A stretch of DNA of 28,218 bases from a virus. The stretch spans positions 1 to 28,218 of the IMG/VR virus record IMGVR_UViG_3300030329_002504. One strand, written 5' to 3'. A program made the position numbers and the translations under genes. The notes beneath the pieces are model-generated. The model saw only the letters and a list, made by a program, of their open reading frames with translations. It was not told the DNA's origin and ran no database searches. Of the stretch, positions 12,655 to 19,909 are shown in pieces (position 1 is the stretch's first letter; each line of letters starts with the position of its first letter).

Positions 12655-14777
12655 TGAAGGACAAATTGGCCAAGCACACGGACCTCCCGGACATCAACGA
12701 GTTGGTGTCAGAGTATCGCCGGAGTCTGGACGAGGGTCAGACTGTCCAGACGGTGAGGGATGCCGAGGACACCCGCTACATGAAATGGTCCGGCCAATCG
12801 TCGGACGGTAAGAAGTGGAGCAAAAACCTATCCGAAGGGGAGCAGGCGTTTCCGTTCGATGGTGCCAGCGACACGCGCATCCCGTTGGCTGACCAGATTG
12901 TAAATGACACAGTGGACATGCTGGCCACTGCCCATAGCCGCTCGAATCTTCGCGTGAGTGGTGTGGAGGTGAATGATTCAGAACCCGCAGCCGCGGCCAC
13001 CACCCTGGTCAACTGGGTTCGCTCCCGGATGCACAACAATTTAATGCGCGAGGTGGAACTCGTTGCAAATTACCGCGAGACATACGGTTGGTCATGTGTG
13101 TTCGTGGGCTGGGACCAGCAAGCCACATTGCGTTCGCAGAAATTGTCCATGGAGGACATCATGGCCATTGCCTCCCAGTCTGCCCCGGAGAGTATTCTTT
13201 CGGAACTGCCGGGGATTATTTCTGACAAGACACAGGCGGACAAGGCGGCCGAGTTGTTCATGGCCCACATTCCCGGCCTTAAAAAACGTCGCGCCAACAA
13301 GTTGGTCAAGGAGTTGCGGGAAACCGGGGAGGCTGAGTTTCCGCAGCCTTATATCTGTAAAAATGAACCCTTCCTGGTTGCGTTAAAACCTTACGAGGAG
13401 GTTTCCTTGCCGCCCGAGACAATTGACCTGCAATCTGCAAGAGTGGTCTTTCGTCGCCAATACATGACCGAGGTGGATCTCCGCAGCAAGGTCACCAATG
13501 AGGGTTGGGATGGGAAATTTGTTGAGGCGGCGTTGAACACGTCCGGCAAGCAGATGAACTACCTGGATGCCGACATCTTTGGCACCAGCGGCACGGCCAG
13601 CAGCATTGAGCGGCACGATCACTTGGTTGAAATTGTCTGGGCCTATACCCGGCAGCTAAACGAGGATGGCATCCCCTCAATCTACTGCACCGTCTTTTGC
13701 CCGCTTCTGGGCAACCTTGCAAATCATGGCGAGAACACACCCCACGCCAAGCATTTCATGCTGCCCTACGCGCACAACCTTTACCCTTTCATTTGTTTTA
13801 AGCGCGAAAACGTGGCCCGCCGAATTGTGGACAGCCGCGGGGTGCCAGAGATTGCGGCCACCTGGCAGCAGGAGGTGAAGCGCCAGCGCGATTCCATCGC
13901 GGATAGTACCTCAATGGAAACCTTGCCCAGCCTAATGGTGAACAAGCGACTGGGCTTGGCCAACAAGGTGGGGCCAGCGGTTCAATTGCCGGTGACAAGC
14001 CCGAGCGATTACCAATTCCTGAACCCCCCGCCGCGCCCACCGCAGACAGCCTTTAATTTGATCGAGTCCATCAATCTTCAAGTGGACCAGTATTTCGGCC
14101 GGGCCAACCCCAAGATTCCACCGACCCAGACCCAGCTTAAACAGCAACGCTTGGTGAACGACTGGCTGCGGTGTTGGACCGAGGTGTATCGGCAGATGTT
14201 TGTGCTTTGCCTGCAATACTACCCGCTCGACGAGCTGGCCCGCATCACCAACACGCAGGCGGCAGAGGCTTTAACCAATGACTCCGAGCGTTTCGACTTT
14301 GTTCTGCAATTCAGCGTGGCGGAACTGGATAACGACTTGGTGAAGGAACGCCTTGGTACCATCGCCAATAGCATCGTGCCACTGGATGTTGCCGGCCGGA
14401 TTGACCGGGTGAAGCTGGTGGACAAGGTGCTTCGGGCCGTGGCCCCAGAGAGCGCGGACGAGTTGATGGTGGACCAGGCCAGTGCCTCCCGTGAGATGTA
14501 TGACAAGGTGAAGAATGACATCGGCCTGATGATGCAGGGCATTGAGGCGACGTATCAGGATGCCACCAATGACCCAACCAGCAGCACCAAGATGCAATTC
14601 GCTCAGGAGATCGCCAGCACCAATCCCGGCGTGCAGCAGGCGCTACAGGGTAATGAGTTGTTTACCCAATTGTTCCAGAAGTATGTGCAGAATTTGGAAA
14701 TGGGCGTGATGCAGCAGCAGAATAAGCAGATTGGGCGCATAGGGGTTCAGCCCATGACACAGGGGGCCGTGCAATGA
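12654..14777 (+). CDS. portal protein
   Basis: The 707-residue protein starts at ATG 12654, overlapping the previous stop by one base; a TTG three bases earlier is possible. The N-terminal region has RYMKWSGQSSDGKKW and FPFDGASDTRIPLADQ, a signature of podovirus and siphovirus portals. The mid part has long helices and strands (ANYRETYGWSCVFVGWDQ), and residues after ~420 (QEVKRQRDSIADSTSMETLPSL, truncated here) match the wing/stem region with the tunnel loop. Portals form the dodecameric ring at one capsid vertex through which TerL pumps DNA. Its large size suits a T7/SU10-like portal. The next gene overlaps its stop by 4 bases. Confidence 0.8.
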   Translation: MKDKLAKHTDLPDINELVSEYRRSLDEGQTVQTVRDAEDTRYMKWSGQSSDGKKWSKNLSEGEQAFPFDGASDTRIPLADQIVNDTVDMLATAHSRSNLRVSGVEVNDSEPAAAATTLVNWVRSRMHNNLMREVELVANYRETYGWSCVFVGWDQQATLRSQKLSMEDIMAIASQSAPESILSELPGIISDKTQADKAAELFMAHIPGLKKRRANKLVKELRETGEAEFPQPYICKNEPFLVALKPYEEVSLPPETIDLQSARVVFRRQYMTEVDLRSKVTNEGWDGKFVEAALNTSGKQMNYLDADIFGTSGTASSIERHDHLVEIVWAYTRQLNEDGIPSIYCTVFCPLLGNLANHGENTPHAKHFMLPYAHNLYPFICFKRENVARRIVDSRGVPEIAATWQQEVKRQRDSIADSTSMETLPSLMVNKRLGLANKVGPAVQLPVTSPSDYQFLNPPPRPPQTAFNLIESINLQVDQYFGRANPKIPPTQTQLKQQRLVNDWLRCWTEVYRQMFVLCLQYYPLDELARITNTQAAEALTNDSERFDFVLQFSVAELDNDLVKERLGTIANSIVPLDVAGRIDRVKLVDKVLRAVAPESADELMVDQASASREMYDKVKNDIGLMMQGIEATYQDATNDPTSSTKMQFAQEIASTNPGVQQALQGNELFTQLFQKYVQNLEMGVMQQQNKQIGRIGVQPMTQGAVQ

Positions 14778-15481
14778 GGACGCTAAAATTTAATGCCGTG
14801 GTGAATGGGGTGGCGCAGTTGGCCGGACTGGACCGGGATAATTTATCGGCCAGCGAATTTAAGCGCATCCGCGACCTGGCGGATGGGCGGCTCTCGCTTG
14901 CGTGGGAAAGTGAATATTGGCCGGAAATGCTACGGGTGGCGAGCGCCACAGTGACAAGCACCGGCGGCATCGAGAGCGCAACGGTTCCCTCGGATGCCGG
15001 CGAGGTGCTGGGTGTGTATAATAAGGATCCCCGAGCCAGCACCTCCGCGGTGGAACTCTCCTGGTATCTGTACGAGGACGGGACCAATCGCCTAATCAAT
15101 CTGCGCGACACCGCCACCCCGGTTTACATGGAGTACCGTATTACCCGCCCCATGCTTACCGGGGACGTTTACTCTTCCACCAGCACCTATACCAGTGGGG
15201 ACCAGGTTTACAGCAGCGGCCACCTGTATGACGCCAATGCCAGTGTCGCCGCCAACGAAAGCCCAACAGCAGCCCCCGCCAAGTGGGACTCCGTAAAGAT
15301 CCCGTACAATTTTCAGCAGTACCTCATCCGTGGCGCTTATGCCGATTACCTGAAAGCCATCGGCAACAATGAATTAGCCACCGCCGCGGATGCCGATGCC
15401 GAGGTGGTACTGCGACAGGAGGCGGATAAACTTTACCGGCAACAAGGCCAGGTGCGCCGGCTTAACGTGCAGACTTATTAG
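14774..15481 (+). CDS. head-tail connector / adaptor protein
   Basis: The 235-residue protein overlaps the portal stop by 4 bases. The N-terminal half (FNAVVNGVAQLAGLDRDNLSA, FKRIRDLADGRLSLAWESEYWP) is helical, like head-tail adaptors that dock onto the portal. A later segment (TYTSGDQVYSSGHLYDANAS, then W-D-S-V-K-I-P) is a small beta insertion common in phage structural proteins, sometimes carbohydrate-binding. The C-terminus is helical (ADAEVVLRQEADKLYRQQGQ). Position after the portal supports a neck or tail-tube role. Confidence 0.6.
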   Translation: MRTLKFNAVVNGVAQLAGLDRDNLSASEFKRIRDLADGRLSLAWESEYWPEMLRVASATVTSTGGIESATVPSDAGEVLGVYNKDPRASTSAVELSWYLYEDGTNRLINLRDTATPVYMEYRITRPMLTGDVYSSTSTYTSGDQVYSSGHLYDANASVAANESPTAAPAKWDSVKIPYNFQQYLIRGAYADYLKAIGNNELATAADADAEVVLRQEADKLYRQQGQVRRLNVQTY

Positions 15482-15492
15482 GGGGAGAAAAG

Positions 15493-16704
15493 ATGGCAGA
15501 CACTAAAATTTCCGCACTAACCGAGGCCACCAGTGCAGCCTCGAACGACCTTATCGCCTTGGTGGACGTGGACGACACCACGATGGCCAGCAGTGGCACC
15601 ACCAAGCGCATTACCAAGGCCAACCTGACCAGCGGACTAGCCAGCGACACGCACACGCATGATGACGCCACAACGTCCGCCAGCGGCCACATGTCTGCTG
15701 CTGACAAGACCAAGCTGGATGGTGTTGCGACTGGCGCGGAAGTGAACGTGAACGCGGACTGGAACAGTTCCAGTGGTGACTCGCAGATTTTAAACAAGCC
15801 CAGCACTTTCACTCCAGAAAGCCACACGCATTCAATCAGCGATGTGACCAGTCTGCAAACGAGCTTGGACTCGAAGCAGGCAACCATCACGGGAGCGGCA
15901 ACAACGATTGATACTGAGGACTTAACCTCTAGCCGCGCATTGGAATCGAATGGCAGTGGTAAAGTTTCGGCCAGCAGTGTCACCTCCACAGAATTAGGCT
16001 ATGTGAGTGGCGTTAGCAGTGCAATCCAGACGCAGATTGACGGCAAAGCGGCAAGCTCACACGCGCATGGCTTGAACGATTTAAGCGATGTCTCCACGGC
16101 TGGCGCGGCGAACGGTAAGATCATTAAACATAACGGCACGAGTTGGGTCATTGCCGATGATTCGGGCGGCAGTGGCAGTGGCTCCAGCGATTTCGTGGGA
16201 CTCAGTGACACGCCAAGTTCACTCAATGCAAACAAGTGGTTGAAGGTAAATTCGAGTGGAGATGCAATTGAGGAAACTGACGCTCCCGCCACCTACAGTG
16301 CCGGAGATGGTTTGTCGCTTTCTGGGACGACTTTCAGCGCGGATACCGGCACGGGTTCCACACAGGTTGCGGCGGGGGACCACAACCATGACTCGGATTA
16401 TGCTGCGACGAGTCACAATCACTCCAACTTCACTGGGGATAGCGGCAGCGGCGGTTCAGCAGGGATGGTTCCAGCCCCGGCTGCGGGTGATGCGGCGGCA
16501 GACAAGTATCTGGATGCGGATGGCACTTGGAGTTCGCCACCCGCGAGCAACATCACGACTCAACCGCTCTTCGAGCATAGCAATACGATTAGCGCGGATT
16601 ACACTATCGGCACAGGCAACAACGCGGTGAGTGCTGGCGACCCCACAATTGGGTCTGGCTACACGGTAACGGTTCCGAGCGGATCAAGTTGGGTGGTGGT
16701 TTAA
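15493..16704 (+). CDS. tail fibre protein with HxH-rich repeats
   Basis: The 403-residue protein is rich in Ser, Thr, Gly and Asn, with the phage tail-fibre repeat pattern (SAADKTKLDGVATGAEVNVN, QTSLDSKQATITGAATT). Five HxH groups are seen: THTHD, SHTHS, SHAHG, DHNHD and SHNHS. In T4 long tail fibres, HxH motifs in the trimeric needle bind iron. It starts with MADTKISALTEATS, a common N-terminal attachment segment, and is preceded by GGGGAG. It probably forms a trimeric fibre that binds the host surface. It lacks an obvious C-terminal chaperone and is followed by four more fibre-like genes. Confidence 0.75.
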   Translation: MADTKISALTEATSAASNDLIALVDVDDTTMASSGTTKRITKANLTSGLASDTHTHDDATTSASGHMSAADKTKLDGVATGAEVNVNADWNSSSGDSQILNKPSTFTPESHTHSISDVTSLQTSLDSKQATITGAATTIDTEDLTSSRALESNGSGKVSASSVTSTELGYVSGVSSAIQTQIDGKAASSHAHGLNDLSDVSTAGAANGKIIKHNGTSWVIADDSGGSGSGSSDFVGLSDTPSSLNANKWLKVNSSGDAIEETDAPATYSAGDGLSLSGTTFSADTGTGSTQVAAGDHNHDSDYAATSHNHSNFTGDSGSGGSAGMVPAPAAGDAAADKYLDADGTWSSPPASNITTQPLFEHSNTISADYTIGTGNNAVSAGDPTIGSGYTVTVPSGSSWVVV

Positions 16705-16715
16705 AGGAGTTCATC

Positions 16716-17369
16716 ATGGGAGAAATTAGATCATTAAATTCGCCGCTGATTTTAAAGTCGGACGGTACGGGCAACGACATTGAACTTAAAGTCAACGGCA
16801 CCACCAAGATGACGCTTTCGGACACGGGTGTGGACGCGGTGGGGCCAACGACGATGAGCGAGCAAGCTGCCGCCGATACTTCAGTGGCGGGAAAGGGGCA
16901 GGTTTGGGTTAAAAGTGAAACCCCCAACGAATGCTGGTTCACGAACGATGCAGGCACGGACGAGCGACTGGGGACTCATGTGGTGTTCACGACAGTCACC
17001 TCTGGCACATCCCACACGGTGAGCGAGGATGGTCAGAATCATTTCGTTGTGGTCGATAATAGTTCGTATAGCGACAGCAATGGCGACCCGTTTGTGGTCA
17101 ACCTGCCAACCGCGAATACGGTTCCGGCTGGGAGACAGGTCACTGTTTGGGCCAAAGACGTGAATGCTTACTACCTCGACGTGGTGGCGGGGAGCAGCAG
17201 TGACAAGATTTATTGTCGCTCAGATGCGTACAATAGCAACTCCGCGACGAACAAGGCACAGACGTATAGTGGTTATCCGTGGGCGACATTTACCTGCGAC
17301 GGGTCGGCCAATTGGTATGCCAATGACGGCAGTATTGACGGGAGCAGTATGTGGTATGCCCCGAGTTAG
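16716..17369 (+). CDS. tail fibre / virion surface protein
   Basis: ATG 16716 is chosen because AAGGAG lies at 16703-16708; the frame extends to 16689 but lacks a better start. The N-terminus SLNSPLILKSDGTGNDIELK, the segment TTMSEQAAADTSVAGKGQVW and WFTNDAGTDERLG form a trimeric fibre plan seen in phage tail and neck appendages. The C-terminal half is beta-rich with Tyr, Asn and Ser (VNLPTANTVPAGRQVTVW, YSGYPWATFTCDGSANWY). It may be one of several separable fibre modules or a tip. Confidence 0.6.
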   Translation: MGEIRSLNSPLILKSDGTGNDIELKVNGTTKMTLSDTGVDAVGPTTMSEQAAADTSVAGKGQVWVKSETPNECWFTNDAGTDERLGTHVVFTTVTSGTSHTVSEDGQNHFVVVDNSSYSDSNGDPFVVNLPTANTVPAGRQVTVWAKDVNAYYLDVVAGSSSDKIYCRSDAYNSNSATNKAQTYSGYPWATFTCDGSANWYANDGSIDGSSMWYAPS

Positions 17370-17382
17370 GGAGATTTAAACA

Positions 17383-17871
17383 ATGCCTGTTAAAATTCAT
17401 TCAGATTCGGGAAGCGTCACCCTTCAAGCGGAGGACGTTAGCGGTAACAGCACTGCGACGCTTGTGAACGTACCGGCGAAGATCGGTCACGCGGAGATTT
17501 GCATTGCTTGCAGTGACGAGACGACTGCGCTTTCCGGGTTGGACACGAAGGCGACCTTTTTAATCCCAAGGGCGATGACGTTGGTGGAGGTTAAGGCGAG
17601 CCTCACCGCGCACACCTCCGGTGATGTAACCGTGGATGTCAACTACCACGCCACCGATCCATCGAGTGCGGCGACCATTTTTAGTGGGTCTGGTAGCCAG
17701 CCGACAATTACAGGCTCAAACCTGTTCGACTCATCTGGCACGGGGTCAGTCTTTAGCGGCAGTAGTAGCACCTATTCCTTGGCCGAGGATGGCTTTGTCA
17801 CGATTGATCTGGATGCTGCTGGGACTGGAGCCAAGGGATTAAAAGTCTGGCTGCTGGGTTATTGGAGTTAG
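17383..17871 (+). CDS. small tail fibre domain protein
   Basis: The 162-residue protein is preceded by a GGAG site. It has a run of beta-strands (ATFLIPRAMTLVEVKASLTA, DVTVDVNYHAT, FVTIDLDAAGTGAKGLKVWL). Similar 'VxxxlxtapsGxxvxVDix...GKGLKvxlxg' segments occur as C-terminal domains of marine phage tail fibres, where they may form the receptor-binding head. Here the domain stands as its own gene. It has no hydrolase motif. Confidence 0.6.
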   Translation: MPVKIHSDSGSVTLQAEDVSGNSTATLVNVPAKIGHAEICIACSDETTALSGLDTKATFLIPRAMTLVEVKASLTAHTSGDVTVDVNYHATDPSSAATIFSGSGSQPTITGSNLFDSSGTGSVFSGSSSTYSLAEDGFVTIDLDAAGTGAKGLKVWLLGYWS

Positions 17872-17874
17872 AGA

Positions 17875-18783
17875 ATGGCGAGCGTTATCAACCCATATCG
17901 GTTTGCTGCGGGCAGTGAGTCCTTTATCGTTGCTGAGGGGCCAGATGGCGCGGCGGGTGTGACGGATGGGGATTATAAGTATCATGTCTTCAACGACACG
18001 AAGACTGGGGCCGATGGGTTCAAGGTGACTAGCGCGGGCAGCGCGGGAAATGATGTTGTTCAGATTTTAGTGATCGCTGGGGGCGGGGGAGGGGGCGCGA
18101 CTCCCTACTCGTACAACAATGGCGGCGGCGGCGGCGGCGCGGGTGGATACAGGGAAATTTCTGACGTTACGGTCAGCGCGTCTGAGTACGACATTACTGT
18201 CGGAGCCGGGGGTTCTGGAGGCACAACTGGCGGCACGCTTGCGTCAAACGGCAACACCAGCACGGCGATAAGCTATTCCTCGTCTGGCGGTGGCGGTGGT
18301 GGGATAGAAAATTCTTCGTACAAGCACGGTTCGGATGGTGGCAGCGGCGGCGGCGGTGTTTACGCATCCGGTGGGGGGTATGGAGGCGACGGCAACGCTG
18401 GTTCATATTCTCCGTCTGAGGGCAATGACGGTGGCAATTCTCTCTCATCCAACGTGGGCGGCGGCGGCGGTGGTGGCGCGGGAGGTGATGGGGGCGCGGT
18501 GACCAACGCTAATGGTGGAAGCGGCGGAGCAGGGTCAAGTTCGTCGATCACTGGGTCTTCAACGACTCGCGGCGGCGGTGGCGGTGGTGGGTCATATTCT
18601 TTCAATGGCTCCGGTGGCTCCGGTGGTTCCGGTGGCGGTGGCGCGGGGGGAGCTGATAATACAGGGGGAAGCGGTGGAGTTAACACGGGCGGCGGCGGCG
18701 GCGGCGCTGGCAGTGGATATAGCGCCCACAATGGGGGTAACGGGGGCAAGGGCGTAGTGGTGGTGCGGTATAAATTCCAATAA
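17875..18783 (+). CDS. glycine-rich adhesin / tail fibre tip
   Basis: The 302-residue protein has a normal N-terminal domain (~70 residues, VINPYRFAAGSESFIVAEGPDG, shortened here) followed by a Gly-rich region of about 230 residues with runs of 5-7 glycines, alternating with short strands (YDITVGAGGSGG). This is the plan of glycine-rich phage tail tip proteins, such as S16/T2 gp38-like adhesins, in which polyglycine helices pack as a sandwich and the loops contact receptors. Loop changes give host-range variation. It ends in GVVVVRYKFQ, a strand cap common in these proteins. The preceding GGAG site gives the start. Confidence 0.7.
   Translation: MASVINPYRFAAGSESFIVAEGPDGAAGVTDGDYKYHVFNDTKTGADGFKVTSAGSAGNDVVQILVIAGGGGGGATPYSYNNGGGGGGAGGYREISDVTVSASEYDITVGAGGSGGTTGGTLASNGNTSTAISYSSSGGGGGGIENSSYKHGSDGGSGGGGVYASGGGYGGDGNAGSYSPSEGNDGGNSLSSNVGGGGGGGAGGDGGAVTNANGGSGGAGSSSSITGSSTTRGGGGGGGSYSFNGSGGSGGSGGGGAGGADNTGGSGGVNTGGGGGGAGSGYSAHNGGNGGKGVVVVRYKFQ
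18076..18720 (+). repeat. GGC/GGT low-complexity tract coding polyglycine
   Basis: Runs of GGC/GGT/GGA/GGG codons recur every 20-40 bases within the Gly-rich protein gene (for example near 18121, 18286, 18457, 18571, 18634, 18690). They are simple repeats within a gene and could support recombination or slippage that changes loop number. They are not a CRISPR array because spacers and repeats are irregular. Confidence 0.6.
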
Positions 18784-18785
18784 AA

Positions 18786-19211
18786 ATGGCATACTTCGCT
18801 GAAATTGATGACTCGAATCTGGTCGTGCGAGTTCTCGCATTGGCCGATGCGGATACCGTTGATGCCAACGGTGCTGAGTCTGAGCTAGTTGGTGCAGAAT
18901 ATCTGTCGAGCGCATTTGGCGGGCGTTGGCGGCAGACGAGTTACAACACGCGTGGCGGGGTTCACGCTTTGGGTGGTGATCCGTTGCGGAAGAATTTCGC
19001 TGGCATTGGGTACACATTCGACCCAGATCGAAATGCCTTTATCCCCCCGCGTCCATTTGCATCTTGGCTATTGGACGAGGCGACTTGCACATGGAATCCT
19101 CCCGTGCCTTACCCGGATTTCACGGAAGAAGATGGCAAGCCAGTGATGTGGAACTGGGACGAAGAGGGGCGGGAGTGGGTTAAGGTGATTTTGGAGGCAC
19201 TGAATGATTAA
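18786..19211 (+). CDS. conserved virion-associated protein (cyanophage-type family)
   Basis: The 141-residue protein has a clear family pattern: MAYFAEIDDSNLVVRVLALA, WRQTSYNTRGGVH, RKNFAGIGYTFDPDRNAFIPP, PFASWLLDE and WNPPVPYP. This family is frequent in cyanophages and marine phages, near tail genes, with no proven function; a small structural or fibre-associated role is assumed. It has no good ribosome-binding site and starts 3 bases after the previous stop, so reinitiation is likely. Its end overlaps the next gene by 8 bases. Confidence 0.75.
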   Translation: MAYFAEIDDSNLVVRVLALADADTVDANGAESELVGAEYLSSAFGGRWRQTSYNTRGGVHALGGDPLRKNFAGIGYTFDPDRNAFIPPRPFASWLLDEATCTWNPPVPYPDFTEEDGKPVMWNWDEEGREWVKVILEALND

Positions 19212-19371
19212 CCTAGACGACATTAAGGTGGCCAGTGCGAGTGCCACTGGCATTGGCAACTGGATGCTGCAAATTGACGTGCTGCTCAAGGTAGCCATCT
19301 CGGTGGCAACCTTGATCTATATAATTTTAAAAATAAAAGAACAGTTAAAAGGAGGCGATGATGCCAGTTAA
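19204..19371 (+). CDS. small membrane protein, holin-like (55 aa)
   Basis: ATG 19204 to TAA 19369-19371 encodes 55 residues, overlapping genes on both sides. Residues ~22-42 (LQIDVLLKVAISVATLIYIIL) form one transmembrane segment, followed by a Lys-rich tail (KIKEQLKGGDDAS). Together with the next membrane protein it fits a holin/antiholin pair or a small lysis accessory. No sequence family is recognised, and the call rests on the context. Confidence 0.55.
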   Translation: MINLDDIKVASASATGIGNWMLQIDVLLKVAISVATLIYIILKIKEQLKGGDDAS

Positions 19372-19576
19372 AAAGAAGAGTGCGAAACATGAACTCACTG
19401 AAACCCAAGACAGCATTCTGAATGGTGTGGTGCGCCACATCCTCACGGCTGGCGGCGGTTTTCTGGTGAGCAAAGGGGCGGTGACGGATGGCCAACTTGA
19501 GGTGGCCATTGGTGCCATTATTGCAATTGCCGGTGTAGTTTGGTCTGCGCTGGCTAAGAAGAAGGCGGCGGCGTGA
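19361..19576 (+). CDS. holin-like membrane protein (71 aa)
   Basis: The start at ATG 19361 is favoured over 19358 because GGAGG (19351-19355) is 5 bases upstream. The sequence pattern is NGVVRHILTAGGGFLVSKGAVT, shortened here, then GQLEVAIGAIIAIAGVVWSALAKKK. It has two hydrophobic helices and a basic tail. Small phage holins of the Pam3-gp28 type share 'VRHxLTaxGGxLVaKG...GaxxxxxxvvWSxxxKK'. Holins form pores that end infection. The gene overlaps both neighbours (11 and 4 bases) in the lysis-like cassette. Confidence 0.7.
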   Translation: MPVKKKSAKHELTETQDSILNGVVRHILTAGGGFLVSKGAVTDGQLEVAIGAIIAIAGVVWSALAKKKAAA

Positions 19577-19791
19577 ATATTGTGGGGGCCGTCAAGGCGA
19601 TTGCCGAGATGCCCGCCGCGCTGCGCGACTTGACACAGGAACTTAAAGGACTTGGACAGCAACTCAATAAGGCGCAGGCGCAGGAGCGGTTGGCTTCAAA
19701 AAGGAAGCGTAATGCTGCTGTCATTCGTGCTGTTCTGGACAGCAGGGTGTCTGGGTCCGAGGCTCGACAACGCGAAAAGGCTGACGACTGA
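19573..19791 (+). CDS. small coiled-coil protein (72 aa)
   Basis: The start is GTG 19573, overlapping the previous TGA (GTGA). The protein is helical and charged (MPAALRDLTQELKGLGQQLN, AQAQERLASKRKRNAAVIRA), with no obvious transmembrane segment. It overlaps the lipoprotein gene by 80 bases in another frame. That arrangement recalls an inner/outer spanin gene pair (Rz/Rz1), except that an inner-membrane spanin should have an N-terminal anchor, which is not seen. Function unknown. Confidence 0.45.
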   Translation: MNIVGAVKAIAEMPAALRDLTQELKGLGQQLNKAQAQERLASKRKRNAAVIRAVLDSRVSGSEARQREKADD

Positions 19792-19906
19792 GCCATGGAA
19801 GGAAGGATTTGAGAGAGCAACAGTGGCCAGCCCGGACTGGGTCTTGGAAGTTTTAAATACTTTAGCAGAATTGGAAGCGCAAATTGAAACTTTTGATGGG
19901 GACTGA
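19712..19906 (+). CDS. small lipoprotein, o-spanin-like (64 aa)
   Basis: ATG 19712 has AGGA at 19702-19705, six bases upstream. The protein starts MLLSFVLFWTAGC, a hydrophobic helix with a near-lipobox (TAGC, Cys13). A start farther upstream (TTG 19652) would add a five-Arg stretch but has poor spacing to AAAGGA. The rest (residues 14-64) is charged and helical. It overlaps the coiled-coil gene in the +1/+2 frame, as Rz1-type outer-membrane spanins do. Spanins disrupt the outer membrane at the end of infection. The gene end is 3 bases before the next start. Confidence 0.5.
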   Translation: MLLSFVLFWTAGCLGPRLDNAKRLTTEPWKEGFERATVASPDWVLEVLNTLAELEAQIETFDGD

Positions 19907-19909
19907 GGG

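Noticed and set aside
18076-18720. CRISPR-like repeats
   Set aside because: The repeats are irregular glycine codon runs inside a gene, not fixed-length repeats with unique spacers.
18360-18749. Antisense proline-rich ORF opposite the Gly-rich gene
   Set aside because: Pro-rich translation is the direct complement of glycine codons; it has no start signal and no independent coding pattern.
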